DNA of 64,000 nucleotides from Anaerolineae bacterium (lineage in GTDB: Bacteria > Chloroflexota > Anaerolineae > Aggregatilineales > Phototrophicaceae): contig JABWBO010000005.1 of assembly GCA_013360465.1 (NCBI GenBank), positions 1 to 64,000 on the forward strand. Direction: 5' to 3'. The notes under the pieces were generated by a model. It searched no databases and was not told the DNA's origin. It saw only the letters and a list, made by a program, of their open reading frames with translations. A program made the position numbers and the translations under genes. This document shows, one piece after another, positions 16,821 to 25,045 of the stretch (position 1 is the stretch's first letter; each line of letters begins with the position of its first letter).

Positions 16821-17816
16821 ATGGCATACCTTCCCGCGGAAACGCGCTATGACTCGATGCAGTACCGGCGCACCGGACGCAGCGGCTTGCTGCTCCCGGC
16901 GGTGTCGCTGGGCATCTGGTATAACTTCGGCGGCGTCGATCCGCTGGAGAACGCTCGCGCCATGCTGCGCCGGGCGTTCGATCTGGGGATCACCCACATT
17001 GACATCGCTAACAACTATGGACCGCCTCCCGGCTCGGCGGAAGAGACTTTCGGGCGTGTGCTGCGCGAAGACCTTGCCGCCTATCGCGACGAGCTGGTCA
17101 TCTCCAACAAGGCGGGCTATTTCATGTGGCCCGGTCCTTACGGCGAATGGGGGTCGCGCAAATACCTGATCGCCAGCTGCGATCAAAGTCTGAAGCGCAC
17201 TGGGCTGGAATACTTCGACATCTTCTACAGCCACCGCCCCGACCCGAATACGCCGCTGGAAGAGACGATGGGCGCGCTCGATTATCTGGTGCGCAGCGGG
17301 CGGGCGCTCTATGCCGGCGTCTCCACCTACAGCCCGGAGCAGACGCGCCAGGCGGCGAAGATTCTGCGCGACCTGGGGACCCCCTGCCTGATCCACCAGC
17401 CGCGCTACAACATGTTCGACCGCTGGATCGAAGACGGTTTGCTCGACGTGCTGCACGAAGAGGGCATCGGCTGTATTGCCTTTTCGCCGCTCTGTCAGGG
17501 GCTTCTGACCAACAAGTACATCCGCGCGGTTCCCGACGACTCGCGTGCCGCCAAGCTGAGTGGTCGCTTTCATTGGGGCGACGAAGTGAGCCAGGAGCGC
17601 ATCGAGAAGGTGCGCAGGCTCAATCAGATCGCCCTGGACCGGGGGCAGGACATGGCGCAGATGGCGGTGGCGTGGGTGCTGCGGCATCGCGGCATGACCT
17701 CGGCGCTGATCGGCGCGAGCCGACCGGAGCAGATCGACGATATCGTCGCTTCGCTCAGTAAGCTGGAATTCAGCGCCGACGAGCTGACCGCAATCGACAC
17801 CCTCCTGGCGGGGTAG
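16821..17816 (+). CDS. Aldo/keto reductase, YghZ/Gpr-like
   Basis: 331 residues, a TIM-barrel NADPH-dependent reductase. The catalytic tetrad is visible: Asp in HIDIANNYGPPPGSAEE, the Tyr of that segment, Lys in VISNKAGYF, and His in YSHRPDPNTP. The cofactor-binding end LIGASRPEQIDDIVASL is present. Motifs match the AKR14 group, of which E. coli YghZ reduces L-glyceraldehyde 3-phosphate and methylglyoxal. A detoxification role is likely. It is monocistronic, between a palindromic terminator upstream and its own promoter. Confidence 0.88.
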   Translation: MAYLPAETRYDSMQYRRTGRSGLLLPAVSLGIWYNFGGVDPLENARAMLRRAFDLGITHIDIANNYGPPPGSAEETFGRVLREDLAAYRDELVISNKAGYFMWPGPYGEWGSRKYLIASCDQSLKRTGLEYFDIFYSHRPDPNTPLEETMGALDYLVRSGRALYAGVSTYSPEQTRQAAKILRDLGTPCLIHQPRYNMFDRWIEDGLLDVLHEEGIGCIAFSPLCQGLLTNKYIRAVPDDSRAAKLSGRFHWGDEVSQERIEKVRRLNQIALDRGQDMAQMAVAWVLRHRGMTSALIGASRPEQIDDIVASLSKLEFSADELTAIDTLLAG

Positions 17817-17831
17817 ACGTGAAGTTCACAG

Positions 17832-17859
17832 TTCCAGCGCGGCAAAGAACGGTTATAAT
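17832..17859 (+). promoter_or_regulatory. Candidate promoter with consensus -10
   Basis: A perfect TATAAT at 17854-17859 follows TTCCAG (17832-17837) after 16 bases. It ends 49 bases before the ATG of the secreted protein at 17909, which has AAGGGGC upstream. Confidence 0.55.
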
Positions 17860-17908
17860 AATCGTAAGAATTTTCTCTGGCGAGCCATTCGCCTGAAGGG
17901 GCAATCCG

Positions 17909-18595
17909 ATGCGACGTTTTCTTCCGCTTATACTGCTGATCCTGCTTGCGCTCGTGGTTCCGGCTGCGTCGGCAGAAGCGGTACCCGGCGACATCATCGA
18001 CGCTGGATTCGATGGATGCAATGCCTATGTTACCTTCATCATGCCTTATCCGCCGGGCGATACATCGCCGCAGGTCGTTGGTCCAACCAATACGGTTTAC
18101 GTGGTCGTGTTCGATAATGGGCTGGTTGTGGACTTCTATGAAGTGACTGGTCCCGCCGGCGACACTTTCACGGTCCTGCATCCCATCACACAGTTGTACG
18201 ACAACGAAGATTTCGTATTCAACCTCAACTACAACAGCGATGACGATGGTTCGGACTACTATGACTACGTACTCGTCAATGTGCCGAATTCGGTCGCCGA
18301 AGGCTGCATGACGCAGACGGGGAACTGCCCATATCCGCTGACGGGCGCTCTGGGACAGGGGCGGGTGCTTGTATCAACAGCGGTCTACTACGGTCCATCG
18401 TACGATACCCTGACCGGCATCGTGCTGCCGGTCGGCACATCCTGGTGGATCATCGGCGCGCGCGATGGCTTCTACAAGCTGTTCATCGCCTGCCAGGCGA
18501 ATTACGTCTGGGTCCCTGCCGAGACGCTGGGATCCAACTTCGATGTCGTCTGGGGCGGCGCGCCTCTCCCTGAGTCGGGGAGCGCCTCCGACTAG
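17909..18595 (+). CDS. Secreted protein of unknown function, SH3-like C-terminus
   Basis: 228 residues with a signal peptide (PLILLILLALVVPAASA). The mature part is acidic, aromatic and beta-rich (NLNYNSDDDGSDYYDYVLV) with Cys pairs. It ends in a segment resembling bacterial SH3 repeats (GTSWWIIGARDGFYKLFIA, NYVWVPAETLG). Such modules bind cell wall or extracellular polymer. No catalytic motif seen. Own promoter with consensus -10; no obvious operon partner. Confidence 0.6.
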   Translation: MRRFLPLILLILLALVVPAASAEAVPGDIIDAGFDGCNAYVTFIMPYPPGDTSPQVVGPTNTVYVVVFDNGLVVDFYEVTGPAGDTFTVLHPITQLYDNEDFVFNLNYNSDDDGSDYYDYVLVNVPNSVAEGCMTQTGNCPYPLTGALGQGRVLVSTAVYYGPSYDTLTGIVLPVGTSWWIIGARDGFYKLFIACQANYVWVPAETLGSNFDVVWGGAPLPESGSASD

Positions 18596-18971
18596 AGTCT
18601 GTTTATGATTGCCGCCGCGCCTGCTTCTTTTCGCAGTCCTTGTGCTGTGGATATGTGGCGCGGCGGTGGTTGTGCATCGCTCATGGCAGGTGTCAGCCAT
18701 CGATACCCAATGGATATCCTTCGCCCCTCCCATCAGCCAATAGTGCTTCCGCTTCAGCCGAATTGTTGATCACTTTTTTGCCTGGTTCAGCTTCTTGTTC
18801 TGTTCCCGTGATTTAGCGTCAGAACGGCGGAATCAGCACGCATGATTCGTCAGACGCTTGCGGAGCAGACTTCTGGCTAACCCACGTGTCGGGCTGTATA
18901 CTCAAATTGAGGGATCGAATCGGTTTGAGAACTGCGCACGGAACGCCCATTCTGCGATAGGTTATCCGTTC
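18596..18971. other. AT-richer intergenic region upstream of the TIR-FGE operon
   Basis: 376 bases where base composition visibly drops in GC relative to the flanks. It holds one doubtful short frame (18609-18743) and presumably the promoter of the TIR operon, but no clear -35/-10 pair. No RNA gene recognised. Confidence 0.45.
18609..18743 (+). CDS. Possible small membrane peptide
   Basis: A TTG-initiated frame of 44 codons begins 13 bases after the preceding gene. It reads PPRLLLFAVLVLWICGAAVVVH, with one convincing transmembrane helix and a short polar tail. No good ribosome site is present. It could be a real small membrane protein or the remnant of a longer gene. Confidence 0.2.
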   Translation: MPPRLLLFAVLVLWICGAAVVVHRSWQVSAIDTQWISFAPPISQ

Positions 18972-20096
18972 ATGTCAGCGTACCCACGCCTCCTGTTTCT
19001 CAGCTACGCCCATGCGGACTCTCTTGCCGTACGGCGCTCGTTCGTGAAGCTGCTTCGCGGCGCTGGCTATGCCGTATGGATTGACAGGACGGGATTACGG
19101 GTTGGGCACGACTGGGCGGTCGAGATACGGAGCGCGATAGCCTCAAGCGATGCATTCCTGGTGTTTTTGTCGCCCAACTCAGTGCGCGAAGAGTCTTACG
19201 TCAATCAAGAAATCAAATGGGCGCTCCAGAATCGAAAGGTGATCTTTCCTCTTTTGATCGCGCCTTTCCCCAACAGCGATTTGCCCGAAAACCTGGAGGG
19301 ACTCCAATGGGTAGACTTCACCGACCCGGACGATGCTATCTGGGAACAGCGCTCCACAGACCTGCTTGATCACCTGAGCCGGCTTGACGAACGACAAAGC
19401 CCGCTCCCCGCTGACTTGAATATCCTCCTGCCGGATGCTCCTCCTTCCTCGCCTCCAATTTTTGACGCACCCCTGGCTTTACCGATCCCTGCCCCACCCA
19501 GTGACGATTGGGTGGAGATCAAGCCGGGCAGCGGCAGTGCGCGCGGTGCATCAAGAAGTGAGAACTATTCTGTTTCGCGTCTGATAGGCATCAGAGACAT
19601 CAGTGTCTTTCGAAAAAGCGACGACTATGATGCCCGTCTCTGGTGGACGACGATGGGATGGGATTGGATAGCTAAGTCAAGGGGAACGATTGCATCAGGG
19701 GATGCCGGCGGGGTGGTGAACTCCGCTCATGTCAGTTGGTACGAGGCGGTCGCTTTTGCGAGATGGCTGTCCTTCCATCACTTCGGCTCACCCGATCTGA
19801 TCCGTTTGCTGAGCGTACACGAGTGGATGAGGTGTATTCATCAGGTGAAGGAGAAAGGGTTTCTGTCTTATGGAGATGAGTGGTGTCTGACCGCCTACGC
19901 CGGCGAGTATGATGCAGCCCTTGAAGCCCTTGAACAGCGTGATAGCGCTTCAACCAATTACTTGTTTGACGTTCTGCGCACGGTGTGTTCCTGGAGCGGC
20001 ACACCAGCCGACATCAGCCGCAGAGCGATGAAACCTGAATTCCCCGGGGCGGGCTTTCGGCTGGCTTGTTTCCCCGACTTGTCGTCAAACCGTTGA
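18972..20096 (+). CDS. TIR domain protein with divergent FGE-like C-terminus
   Basis: 374 residues from the ATG at 18972; an in-frame upstream extension adds only junk before the TIR start. Residues 4-135 are a TIR domain (RLLFLSYAHADS, GYAVWIDRTGLRVG, conserved Glu in YVNQEIKWAL, KVIFPLLIAPF). A Pro-rich linker (155-180) follows. Residues 185-374 resemble a degenerate FGE-sulfatase/C-type-lectin fold: VSWYEAVAFARWLSF, LIRLLSVHEWMR in place of RLPTEAEWE, and terminal GAGFRLACF in place of GFR. FGE catalytic cysteines are not evident, so binding rather than catalysis is likely. First gene of a three-gene operon. Confidence 0.82.
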   Translation: MSAYPRLLFLSYAHADSLAVRRSFVKLLRGAGYAVWIDRTGLRVGHDWAVEIRSAIASSDAFLVFLSPNSVREESYVNQEIKWALQNRKVIFPLLIAPFPNSDLPENLEGLQWVDFTDPDDAIWEQRSTDLLDHLSRLDERQSPLPADLNILLPDAPPSSPPIFDAPLALPIPAPPSDDWVEIKPGSGSARGASRSENYSVSRLIGIRDISVFRKSDDYDARLWWTTMGWDWIAKSRGTIASGDAGGVVNSAHVSWYEAVAFARWLSFHHFGSPDLIRLLSVHEWMRCIHQVKEKGFLSYGDEWCLTAYAGEYDAALEALEQRDSASTNYLFDVLRTVCSWSGTPADISRRAMKPEFPGAGFRLACFPDLSSNR

Positions 20097-20108
20097 GGGG
20101 GTGAAGCG

Positions 20109-20726
20109 ATGTACATGCTTTGGCTAACCCAAACTGCTCCAGTTCTGGAGGAACTGATCAACGCGAAGCGCATAGCTTTCCGGGAAACCTTCGATCTGTC
20201 GGCGATCAAGAAGCTCGACGACGCCGGGGGACGGCAGAATCCGAGCGGCTACTGGACGAATCTGCACATGAAATATGGCGCATTGGGCGACATTGCGCTG
20301 CCCACTCAAAATGCACTGCGCCGCATCGCTTCTCTGTATTCACAGTGTATCCCGCCGATGCGTATTCGAGAGCTAAAAGCCATCCCGGCAGAGATGATCT
20401 GGACGACGAACAGCTCAGACGACGATGACGGACATGCCTTTATCAGGCAGTTCGCCGCCCAACTGGGAATCGAATTCGCCGCCGATTTGCCCAACCCCAA
20501 AACGCAGCTGATCCTGATCAGTCCGGAACACAGCGCAAACCTCGTCTCTATCTGGCGACAGTATCTCTCCCAGGTGAGTCTCGTGATCGTGCTGTTAGGG
20601 ACATCTTACCGCCACGTTCGAGAGGACCTGCACCTTCCGGCGGAATGTTATGCGCCACTCCTCAGTACCGACACGTTGACGACAGTCGATGAGAATATCC
20701 GCAAGAAGATGATCCCGGAAAGGTGA
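20109..20726 (+). CDS. Unknown protein of the TIR-FGE operon
   Basis: 205 residues that I do not recognise. GAGGGGGTGAAG lies before the ATG, 12 bases after the TIR-FGE stop, so it is cotranscribed. The N-terminal half is helical (APVLEELINAKRIAFRETFD, NALRRIASLYSQCIPP) with NPSGYWTNLHMKYG between. The C-terminal half alternates strands and helices (TQLILISPE, SLVIVLLGTSY). No signal peptide or membrane segment. Conserved-looking Trp, His and Glu residues could form an active site but no family motif supports this. Confidence 0.75.
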   Translation: MYMLWLTQTAPVLEELINAKRIAFRETFDLSAIKKLDDAGGRQNPSGYWTNLHMKYGALGDIALPTQNALRRIASLYSQCIPPMRIRELKAIPAEMIWTTNSSDDDDGHAFIRQFAAQLGIEFAADLPNPKTQLILISPEHSANLVSIWRQYLSQVSLVIVLLGTSYRHVREDLHLPAECYAPLLSTDTLTTVDENIRKKMIPER

Positions 20727-20732
20727 GATGCG

Positions 20733-22340
20733 ATGTCGTCTGCCCAATCAGAACCGGCTGTGAATGAAATCCTGGACCGAGCCAGTGCGCTGGTTGACAA
20801 AGCAATCTATAAAGGCGATTTCTGGCTGTCGGTCGATAAGCCGACGAACTACTGGATTTTCCTGGATGATCTGAATACCAGCGCTTTTGTCGATCCGTTG
20901 ACTGCCGTGTTTGAGACAGTCTTCAAACAGTTCCTGGCTGCCAACCCCGGGGAATGGAATGTACTCTACTGTCGTCAGTTTCTCTCTCATGTGACCGAAC
21001 TTGGCGATTTGATTATGCCGCTGGCACTTGGCATAGAAGCACTTCAGAAAGCCGGCTATGAGGATCGCCTGCGATTGATTCCCATAGGGATTAGCGAACG
21101 GCGGACTCTCACCCAGATCAGCGATGAACAGCGCGCTCAACTCGCTTCCGGCTCCTGCCTGATCGTCATCGCGCTCTCGGTGCATGTCAATCTGATAGAA
21201 CATATGGCTGCCGATGTCGCCCGGTTGGGCGGAAAAGTCACGCACGTATTGACCGTCGTGGAGCGTGAGGAAAAAGGACGCCCGATTCTTCAGCGGATGG
21301 GGCTTAGCCTCATACCAATGATGGTCTGGCAGCAGACAGAGGATGCGCTGGCGGTCTCCAGCGTCCTCAGGAGTTTTGACGCGGTTTATGAGCCATATCA
21401 TCGCTATTTCCAGGAAGACTTCGTCGACCTGGATGAAATCCTCAAGCTCAGCCCGCCCAAAGAGACTTCCAAACTGCGCAACAAACTGCGCGACCTTCAG
21501 AGCCAATTGCCGCCGCCGCTCTATGCCAAGGCGGAAAAAATCATTCGCGGGGTTGATGCCCTCTATGAACGAAATCAGGGCATTACCCATGCCGATACAG
21601 AGACGATTCAGCGCTGGCTGCTGAAGAGCCTTTCAGCGGATGACTTCAAAGCGATGGCGAGAGTGGCTTTTGCCGCCTGGGCAACCCCGGAACGCCTGAC
21701 CGGCGAAGGCGTTCAGCACATCAATCTGGCAAATGACATCATGGGGCGTGAAATCGCCGAGACATCACAACGCCTCAAGCTTCAGATGCTGCGGATTCTT
21801 GATCTGGGGGCGGGAGCGTTGGGGACAGTCGGACGGGTTGTGCGCAAGCTTGCCGAGACCAACACCCCGGTGAGTATCGATGCGGTCGAATTCACCCACG
21901 AGCTGCTGGCAGCCGCTTATGCAAGGCGTCTCGAACTGGAGAAATCGTATCCCAATTGCAGTATTGTCGTGCATGATCAGGAAATGCTGACCTACGTGCG
22001 CGCTTTGCCGAATGACAGTTATCACTTCATCACCATTTCCTATGCCATTCATCACCTGCACCCTGATGAACAAGGTGCGCTGGTACAGGAGATGCACCGA
22101 TGCTTGCGCCCCGGCGGCGTCTGCTTCATTGCTGATCCTCAGGAAGGCAAGTCGGACTTCAACCGCAATGTGCTTCTTCGGGAAGAGCCAGAAGGCGTTT
22201 TCGCGATCTTCTCATCTCCAGAGAAGATGATTATGTCCATGGAGAAAGCAGGATTCACGCGAACGCAGATTCTGGAAAAGGATCAGGAATACAAGGGATT
22301 TCTCGTCTGCGGTACAAAGCAGACGCAGGACCCGGCTTAG
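20733..22340 (+). CDS. Degenerate PRTase fused to a SAM-dependent methyltransferase
   Basis: 535 residues, 6 bases after the previous stop, with AAGGTGAG as ribosome site. Residues 20-215 follow the orotate-phosphoribosyltransferase pattern (YKGDFWLSVDKPTNYW, VTHVLTVVEREEKGRP, MGLSLIPMM). The PRPP loop normally reading VVEDVITTGGS is replaced by IVIALSVHVNL, so catalysis is doubtful. A helical linker (225-330) precedes a class I methyltransferase (350-525): LDLGAGALGTVGRVV for SAM binding, an acidic residue at the end of strand 2 (SIDAVEFT), HFITISYAIHHLHP and CLRPGGVCFIADP. Third gene of the TIR-FGE operon. Methyl acceptor unknown. Confidence 0.82.
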   Translation: MSSAQSEPAVNEILDRASALVDKAIYKGDFWLSVDKPTNYWIFLDDLNTSAFVDPLTAVFETVFKQFLAANPGEWNVLYCRQFLSHVTELGDLIMPLALGIEALQKAGYEDRLRLIPIGISERRTLTQISDEQRAQLASGSCLIVIALSVHVNLIEHMAADVARLGGKVTHVLTVVEREEKGRPILQRMGLSLIPMMVWQQTEDALAVSSVLRSFDAVYEPYHRYFQEDFVDLDEILKLSPPKETSKLRNKLRDLQSQLPPPLYAKAEKIIRGVDALYERNQGITHADTETIQRWLLKSLSADDFKAMARVAFAAWATPERLTGEGVQHINLANDIMGREIAETSQRLKLQMLRILDLGAGALGTVGRVVRKLAETNTPVSIDAVEFTHELLAAAYARRLELEKSYPNCSIVVHDQEMLTYVRALPNDSYHFITISYAIHHLHPDEQGALVQEMHRCLRPGGVCFIADPQEGKSDFNRNVLLREEPEGVFAIFSSPEKMIMSMEKAGFTRTQILEKDQEYKGFLVCGTKQTQDPA

Positions 22341-22425
22341 AGACTGTTTGAAAAGCCGGTTTTCACACAACCTCACCCCGGAAACCTGACGGTTTCCTGC
22401 CCCTCTCCAATTGGAGAGGGGCGGT
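22341..22425 (-). repeat. Small inverted-repeat element, copy B (truncated)
   Basis: Bases 22352-22416 are the reverse complement of 11564-11628 (65 identical bases). CGGTTGAGCGCA at the right edge matches the complete copy at 48932-49036. The element begins one base after the methyltransferase stop and runs up to the purC ribosome site, GGAGGTGG. It contains CCCTCTCCAATTGGAGAGGG, a perfect 20-base palindrome able to act as a terminator hairpin. Confidence 0.8.
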
Positions 22426-22446
22426 TGAGCGCACAGGAGGTGGAAC

Positions 22447-23427
22447 ATGCTTGACCGCAATCAGCTCGTCAGCCTCATCCCATCTGCGATTCAGTCGGTC
22501 GAACTTGGGGCATGGGGCGAGAGGGTCGCCGGCAAGGTCCGCGACATCTACCCATATGGCGAGGACCTCGTCTTGATCGCCACCGACCGGATGTCAGTCT
22601 TTGACCGAGTGGTGTGCGCTGTCCCCTATAAGGGGCAGGTCCTCAACCAGCTCAGCCTGTGGTGGTTCGATCAAGTACGCGATCTGGCGGCGAATCACGT
22701 TGTCGCCGCGCTCGACCCGAACGTCGTTGTCGCTCGGCGTGCCGAAGCGCTGCCCATCGAGGTTGTCGTGCGCGGCTACATCACCGGGGTGACCGCCACC
22801 GCGCTGTGGACCCTCTACTGCGCCGGGGACCGCCAGCCCTACGGCATCCCTCTGCCGGAGGGCATGAAGAAGAACGATAAGCTTCCGACGCCGATCATCA
22901 CGCCGACCACCAAAGCGCTGGTCGGGAGCCGCGACGAGCGGCTGACCCGCGAGGCGATCCTCGAACGCCGCATCGTCCCGCCGGCGCTCTGGGAAGAGAT
23001 CGAACACGTGGCGCTGAAGCTTTTCGAACGGGGACAGGCGGTCGCCTCTCGCGCCGGGCTGATCCTGGTCGATACCAAGTATGAATTCGGGCTGGTCGAT
23101 GGCAGGCTAACCTTGATCGACGAGGTACACACGCCGGACAGCAGCCGCTACTGGACTCAAGAATCCTATCAGGCGTCGCACGGTGCTGCGCCGCGAAACT
23201 TCGACAAGGAATTCCTGAGGGAATGGTATGTCGCCAACGGCTATCGGGGGGAAGGGACGCCGCCCCGCCTGCCCAAGGACGTGATCGCCCAGGTGGCGGA
23301 GCGCTACATCGCCGCCTACGAAAGACTGACCCGCAGCACCTTTGCGCCAGAGGCTTACGATCCGCCGCCGGCGCTGCGCATCGCCGGCACGCTGCGCGAC
23401 TACGTGGAACACAGCCGGCAGGGATAG
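22447..23427 (+). CDS. purC: Phosphoribosylaminoimidazole-succinocarboxamide synthase
   Basis: 326 residues, the long form of SAICAR synthetase, which ligates aspartate to CAIR in de novo purine synthesis. Family motifs: GKVRDIYPYGEDLVLIATDR, SVFDRVV, VLNQLSLWWFDQ, VVVRGYITG, LPTPIITPTTKA, ILVDTKYEFGLVDG and LIDEVHTPDSSRYW. Start supported by CAGGAGGTGG. It stands alone, with no other pur gene in the window, directly behind repeat copy B and ahead of a bidirectional hairpin. Confidence 0.96.
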   Translation: MLDRNQLVSLIPSAIQSVELGAWGERVAGKVRDIYPYGEDLVLIATDRMSVFDRVVCAVPYKGQVLNQLSLWWFDQVRDLAANHVVAALDPNVVVARRAEALPIEVVVRGYITGVTATALWTLYCAGDRQPYGIPLPEGMKKNDKLPTPIITPTTKALVGSRDERLTREAILERRIVPPALWEEIEHVALKLFERGQAVASRAGLILVDTKYEFGLVDGRLTLIDEVHTPDSSRYWTQESYQASHGAAPRNFDKEFLREWYVANGYRGEGTPPRLPKDVIAQVAERYIAAYERLTRSTFAPEAYDPPPALRIAGTLRDYVEHSRQG

Positions 23428-23429
23428 GG

Positions 23430-23464
23430 CGATGGCGGGTGCAGAACGACACCACCCGCCATCG
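23430..23464. terminator. Bidirectional terminator hairpin
   Basis: CGATGGCGGGTG (23430-23441) pairs perfectly with CACCCGCCATCG (23453-23464) around an 11-base loop. It lies between the convergent purC and GH4 genes. No T-tract on either side. Confidence 0.65.
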
Positions 23465-23490
23465 TCGGAATGCCGTGAGAAGCGGCGGGG

Positions 23491-24963
23491 CTACTGCCGC
23501 CTTCTCGCTGCGCCGCGCGCCGCGCTCAGCGCGACGCGAGTCCCGTTGGCTTCCGCCTGTGCCAGCCGGTCGCGCGCGCCCTGGATGGCGTCGGGGCTGT
23601 AATTCGGCAGCCAGCGCGCCTGTGCCACCAGCATGTCGTCGGTCATCTGCCAGACCTCTTCAGGATTGCAGACCGCGCCGACCAGTGGATCATGCAGCAT
23701 CGCCTGTTTGAGCAGCGTCACGTCGCCGTGAACTGCCGCCTCCATCGCCATCTCCTGCACGCGGACGCTCGCCGAGCAGGTTGCCGCGCACGCCAGCGGC
23801 AGAGCGCCTACGACGGGCATGTTGATCCCGTTCGCATCCACATAGCCGGGGATTTCGATGACGCAGCCCTCCGGCAGGTTGGTGATCTGCCCGTGATTGA
23901 CGATGTTGAAGTGTCCGCGATAGATGCGCCCGGTCTCCAGCGATTCGATGATGTACGAGCCGTGTTCCAGGCTTCGCTCTTCCGCTGTGATCTTCGTCGG
24001 TTCGCCCGCCATCCAGCGCGGGAATTCCGTCTCGAACCAGCGGCGTCCTTCGGTGCAGACGCGCAGATAGCCGCCGGTCTCGCCGTGAATCCAGTCGGAC
24101 ATGTCGATCCAACGGGGGATTTCGTCGAGGCGCTTGCGATACCAGGGCAGGTATTCGCTCAGATGCCCATTGGATTCGGTGCTGTAATAGCCGAAGCGGC
24201 GCAGCACATCGATACGCACTTTTTCTGTCTGTCGGTAGGTCGGATGCGCTTCAAACAGGCTCAGCAGGTGGGGAATCATATCCATGCCGCGCCATTGGAC
24301 TTTGACGTACCAGGTCTGATGGTTGATGCCCGCCGCTGCGATATCCACATCGCGGTGCGTGACCGTTTCGTCCGGCGCGATCCTGCCTTCGCTGCGCGCC
24401 CACAGGGTGATGCAGTCGGCGATCTGCTGATGCCCATGCTGGATGCCGTGACATAAGCCGATGGTCGGCACGCCGCCGTACTTGTTACACGCCCAGGTGT
24501 TCATCGCCATCGGGTTGGAATAGTTCAGGAACAGCGCATCCGGTTTGGCGGCAGCGCGGATGTCGTCACAGATCGCCAGCAGTTCGGGGATCGTCCGCTG
24601 TCCGTACATGATGCCGCCCGCGCACAGCGTATCGCCCACGCACTGATCGACGCCATATTTCAGCGGGATGTCGATATCCAGGGCGAACGCTTCCAGCCCA
24701 CCCTGGCGGATGGTGGAGATGACGTAATCGGCGCCTTCGAGCGCTTCCAGCCGGTTCGTCGTCGGCAGCACCTGGGCGGGCAGGGCGTTGGCGGCGATGT
24801 CGCGCCGGCAAAGCTGAGTGACCATATCGAGGTTGTGTTCGGAAATATCCATCAGCGCGAAGGTCGTGGCTTGCAGTTCCGGCACGGACAGGATGTCGTA
24901 CATCAGCCGCCGGGTGAAGCCCACCGATCCTGCGCCGATCATGGCGATCTTGACTGCGTTCAT
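23491..24963 (-). CDS. GH4 family glycosidase (alpha-galactosidase-like)
   Basis: 490 residues from the ATG at 24963, which has AGAAGGTGGG before it. GH4 enzymes use NAD and Mn for redox-elimination hydrolysis. Rossmann start KIAMIGAGSVGFTRRLMYD, NYSNPMAMNTWA, the metal-Cys motif LCHGIQHG, AAGINHQTWYV and the late VEIPGYVD-like segment (CVIEIPGYVDANGIN) fit the MelA/AglA branch. It cleaves alpha-galactosides or alpha-glucuronides in the cytoplasm; the branch is not decidable by eye. Convergent with purC and divergent from nothing obvious; single-gene unit. Confidence 0.9.
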   Translation of the reverse strand: MNAVKIAMIGAGSVGFTRRLMYDILSVPELQATTFALMDISEHNLDMVTQLCRRDIAANALPAQVLPTTNRLEALEGADYVISTIRQGGLEAFALDIDIPLKYGVDQCVGDTLCAGGIMYGQRTIPELLAICDDIRAAAKPDALFLNYSNPMAMNTWACNKYGGVPTIGLCHGIQHGHQQIADCITLWARSEGRIAPDETVTHRDVDIAAAGINHQTWYVKVQWRGMDMIPHLLSLFEAHPTYRQTEKVRIDVLRRFGYYSTESNGHLSEYLPWYRKRLDEIPRWIDMSDWIHGETGGYLRVCTEGRRWFETEFPRWMAGEPTKITAEERSLEHGSYIIESLETGRIYRGHFNIVNHGQITNLPEGCVIEIPGYVDANGINMPVVGALPLACAATCSASVRVQEMAMEAAVHGDVTLLKQAMLHDPLVGAVCNPEEVWQMTDDMLVAQARWLPNYSPDAIQGARDRLAQAEANGTRVALSAARGAARRRQ

Positions 24964-25045
24964 AACCCACCTTCTCTGTGCAGCGCATAAAACGCCCATA
25001 GTGTAGCGCGCGCGCCGCAGAATGGTGGGCTGGTTCCTCAGTCGA

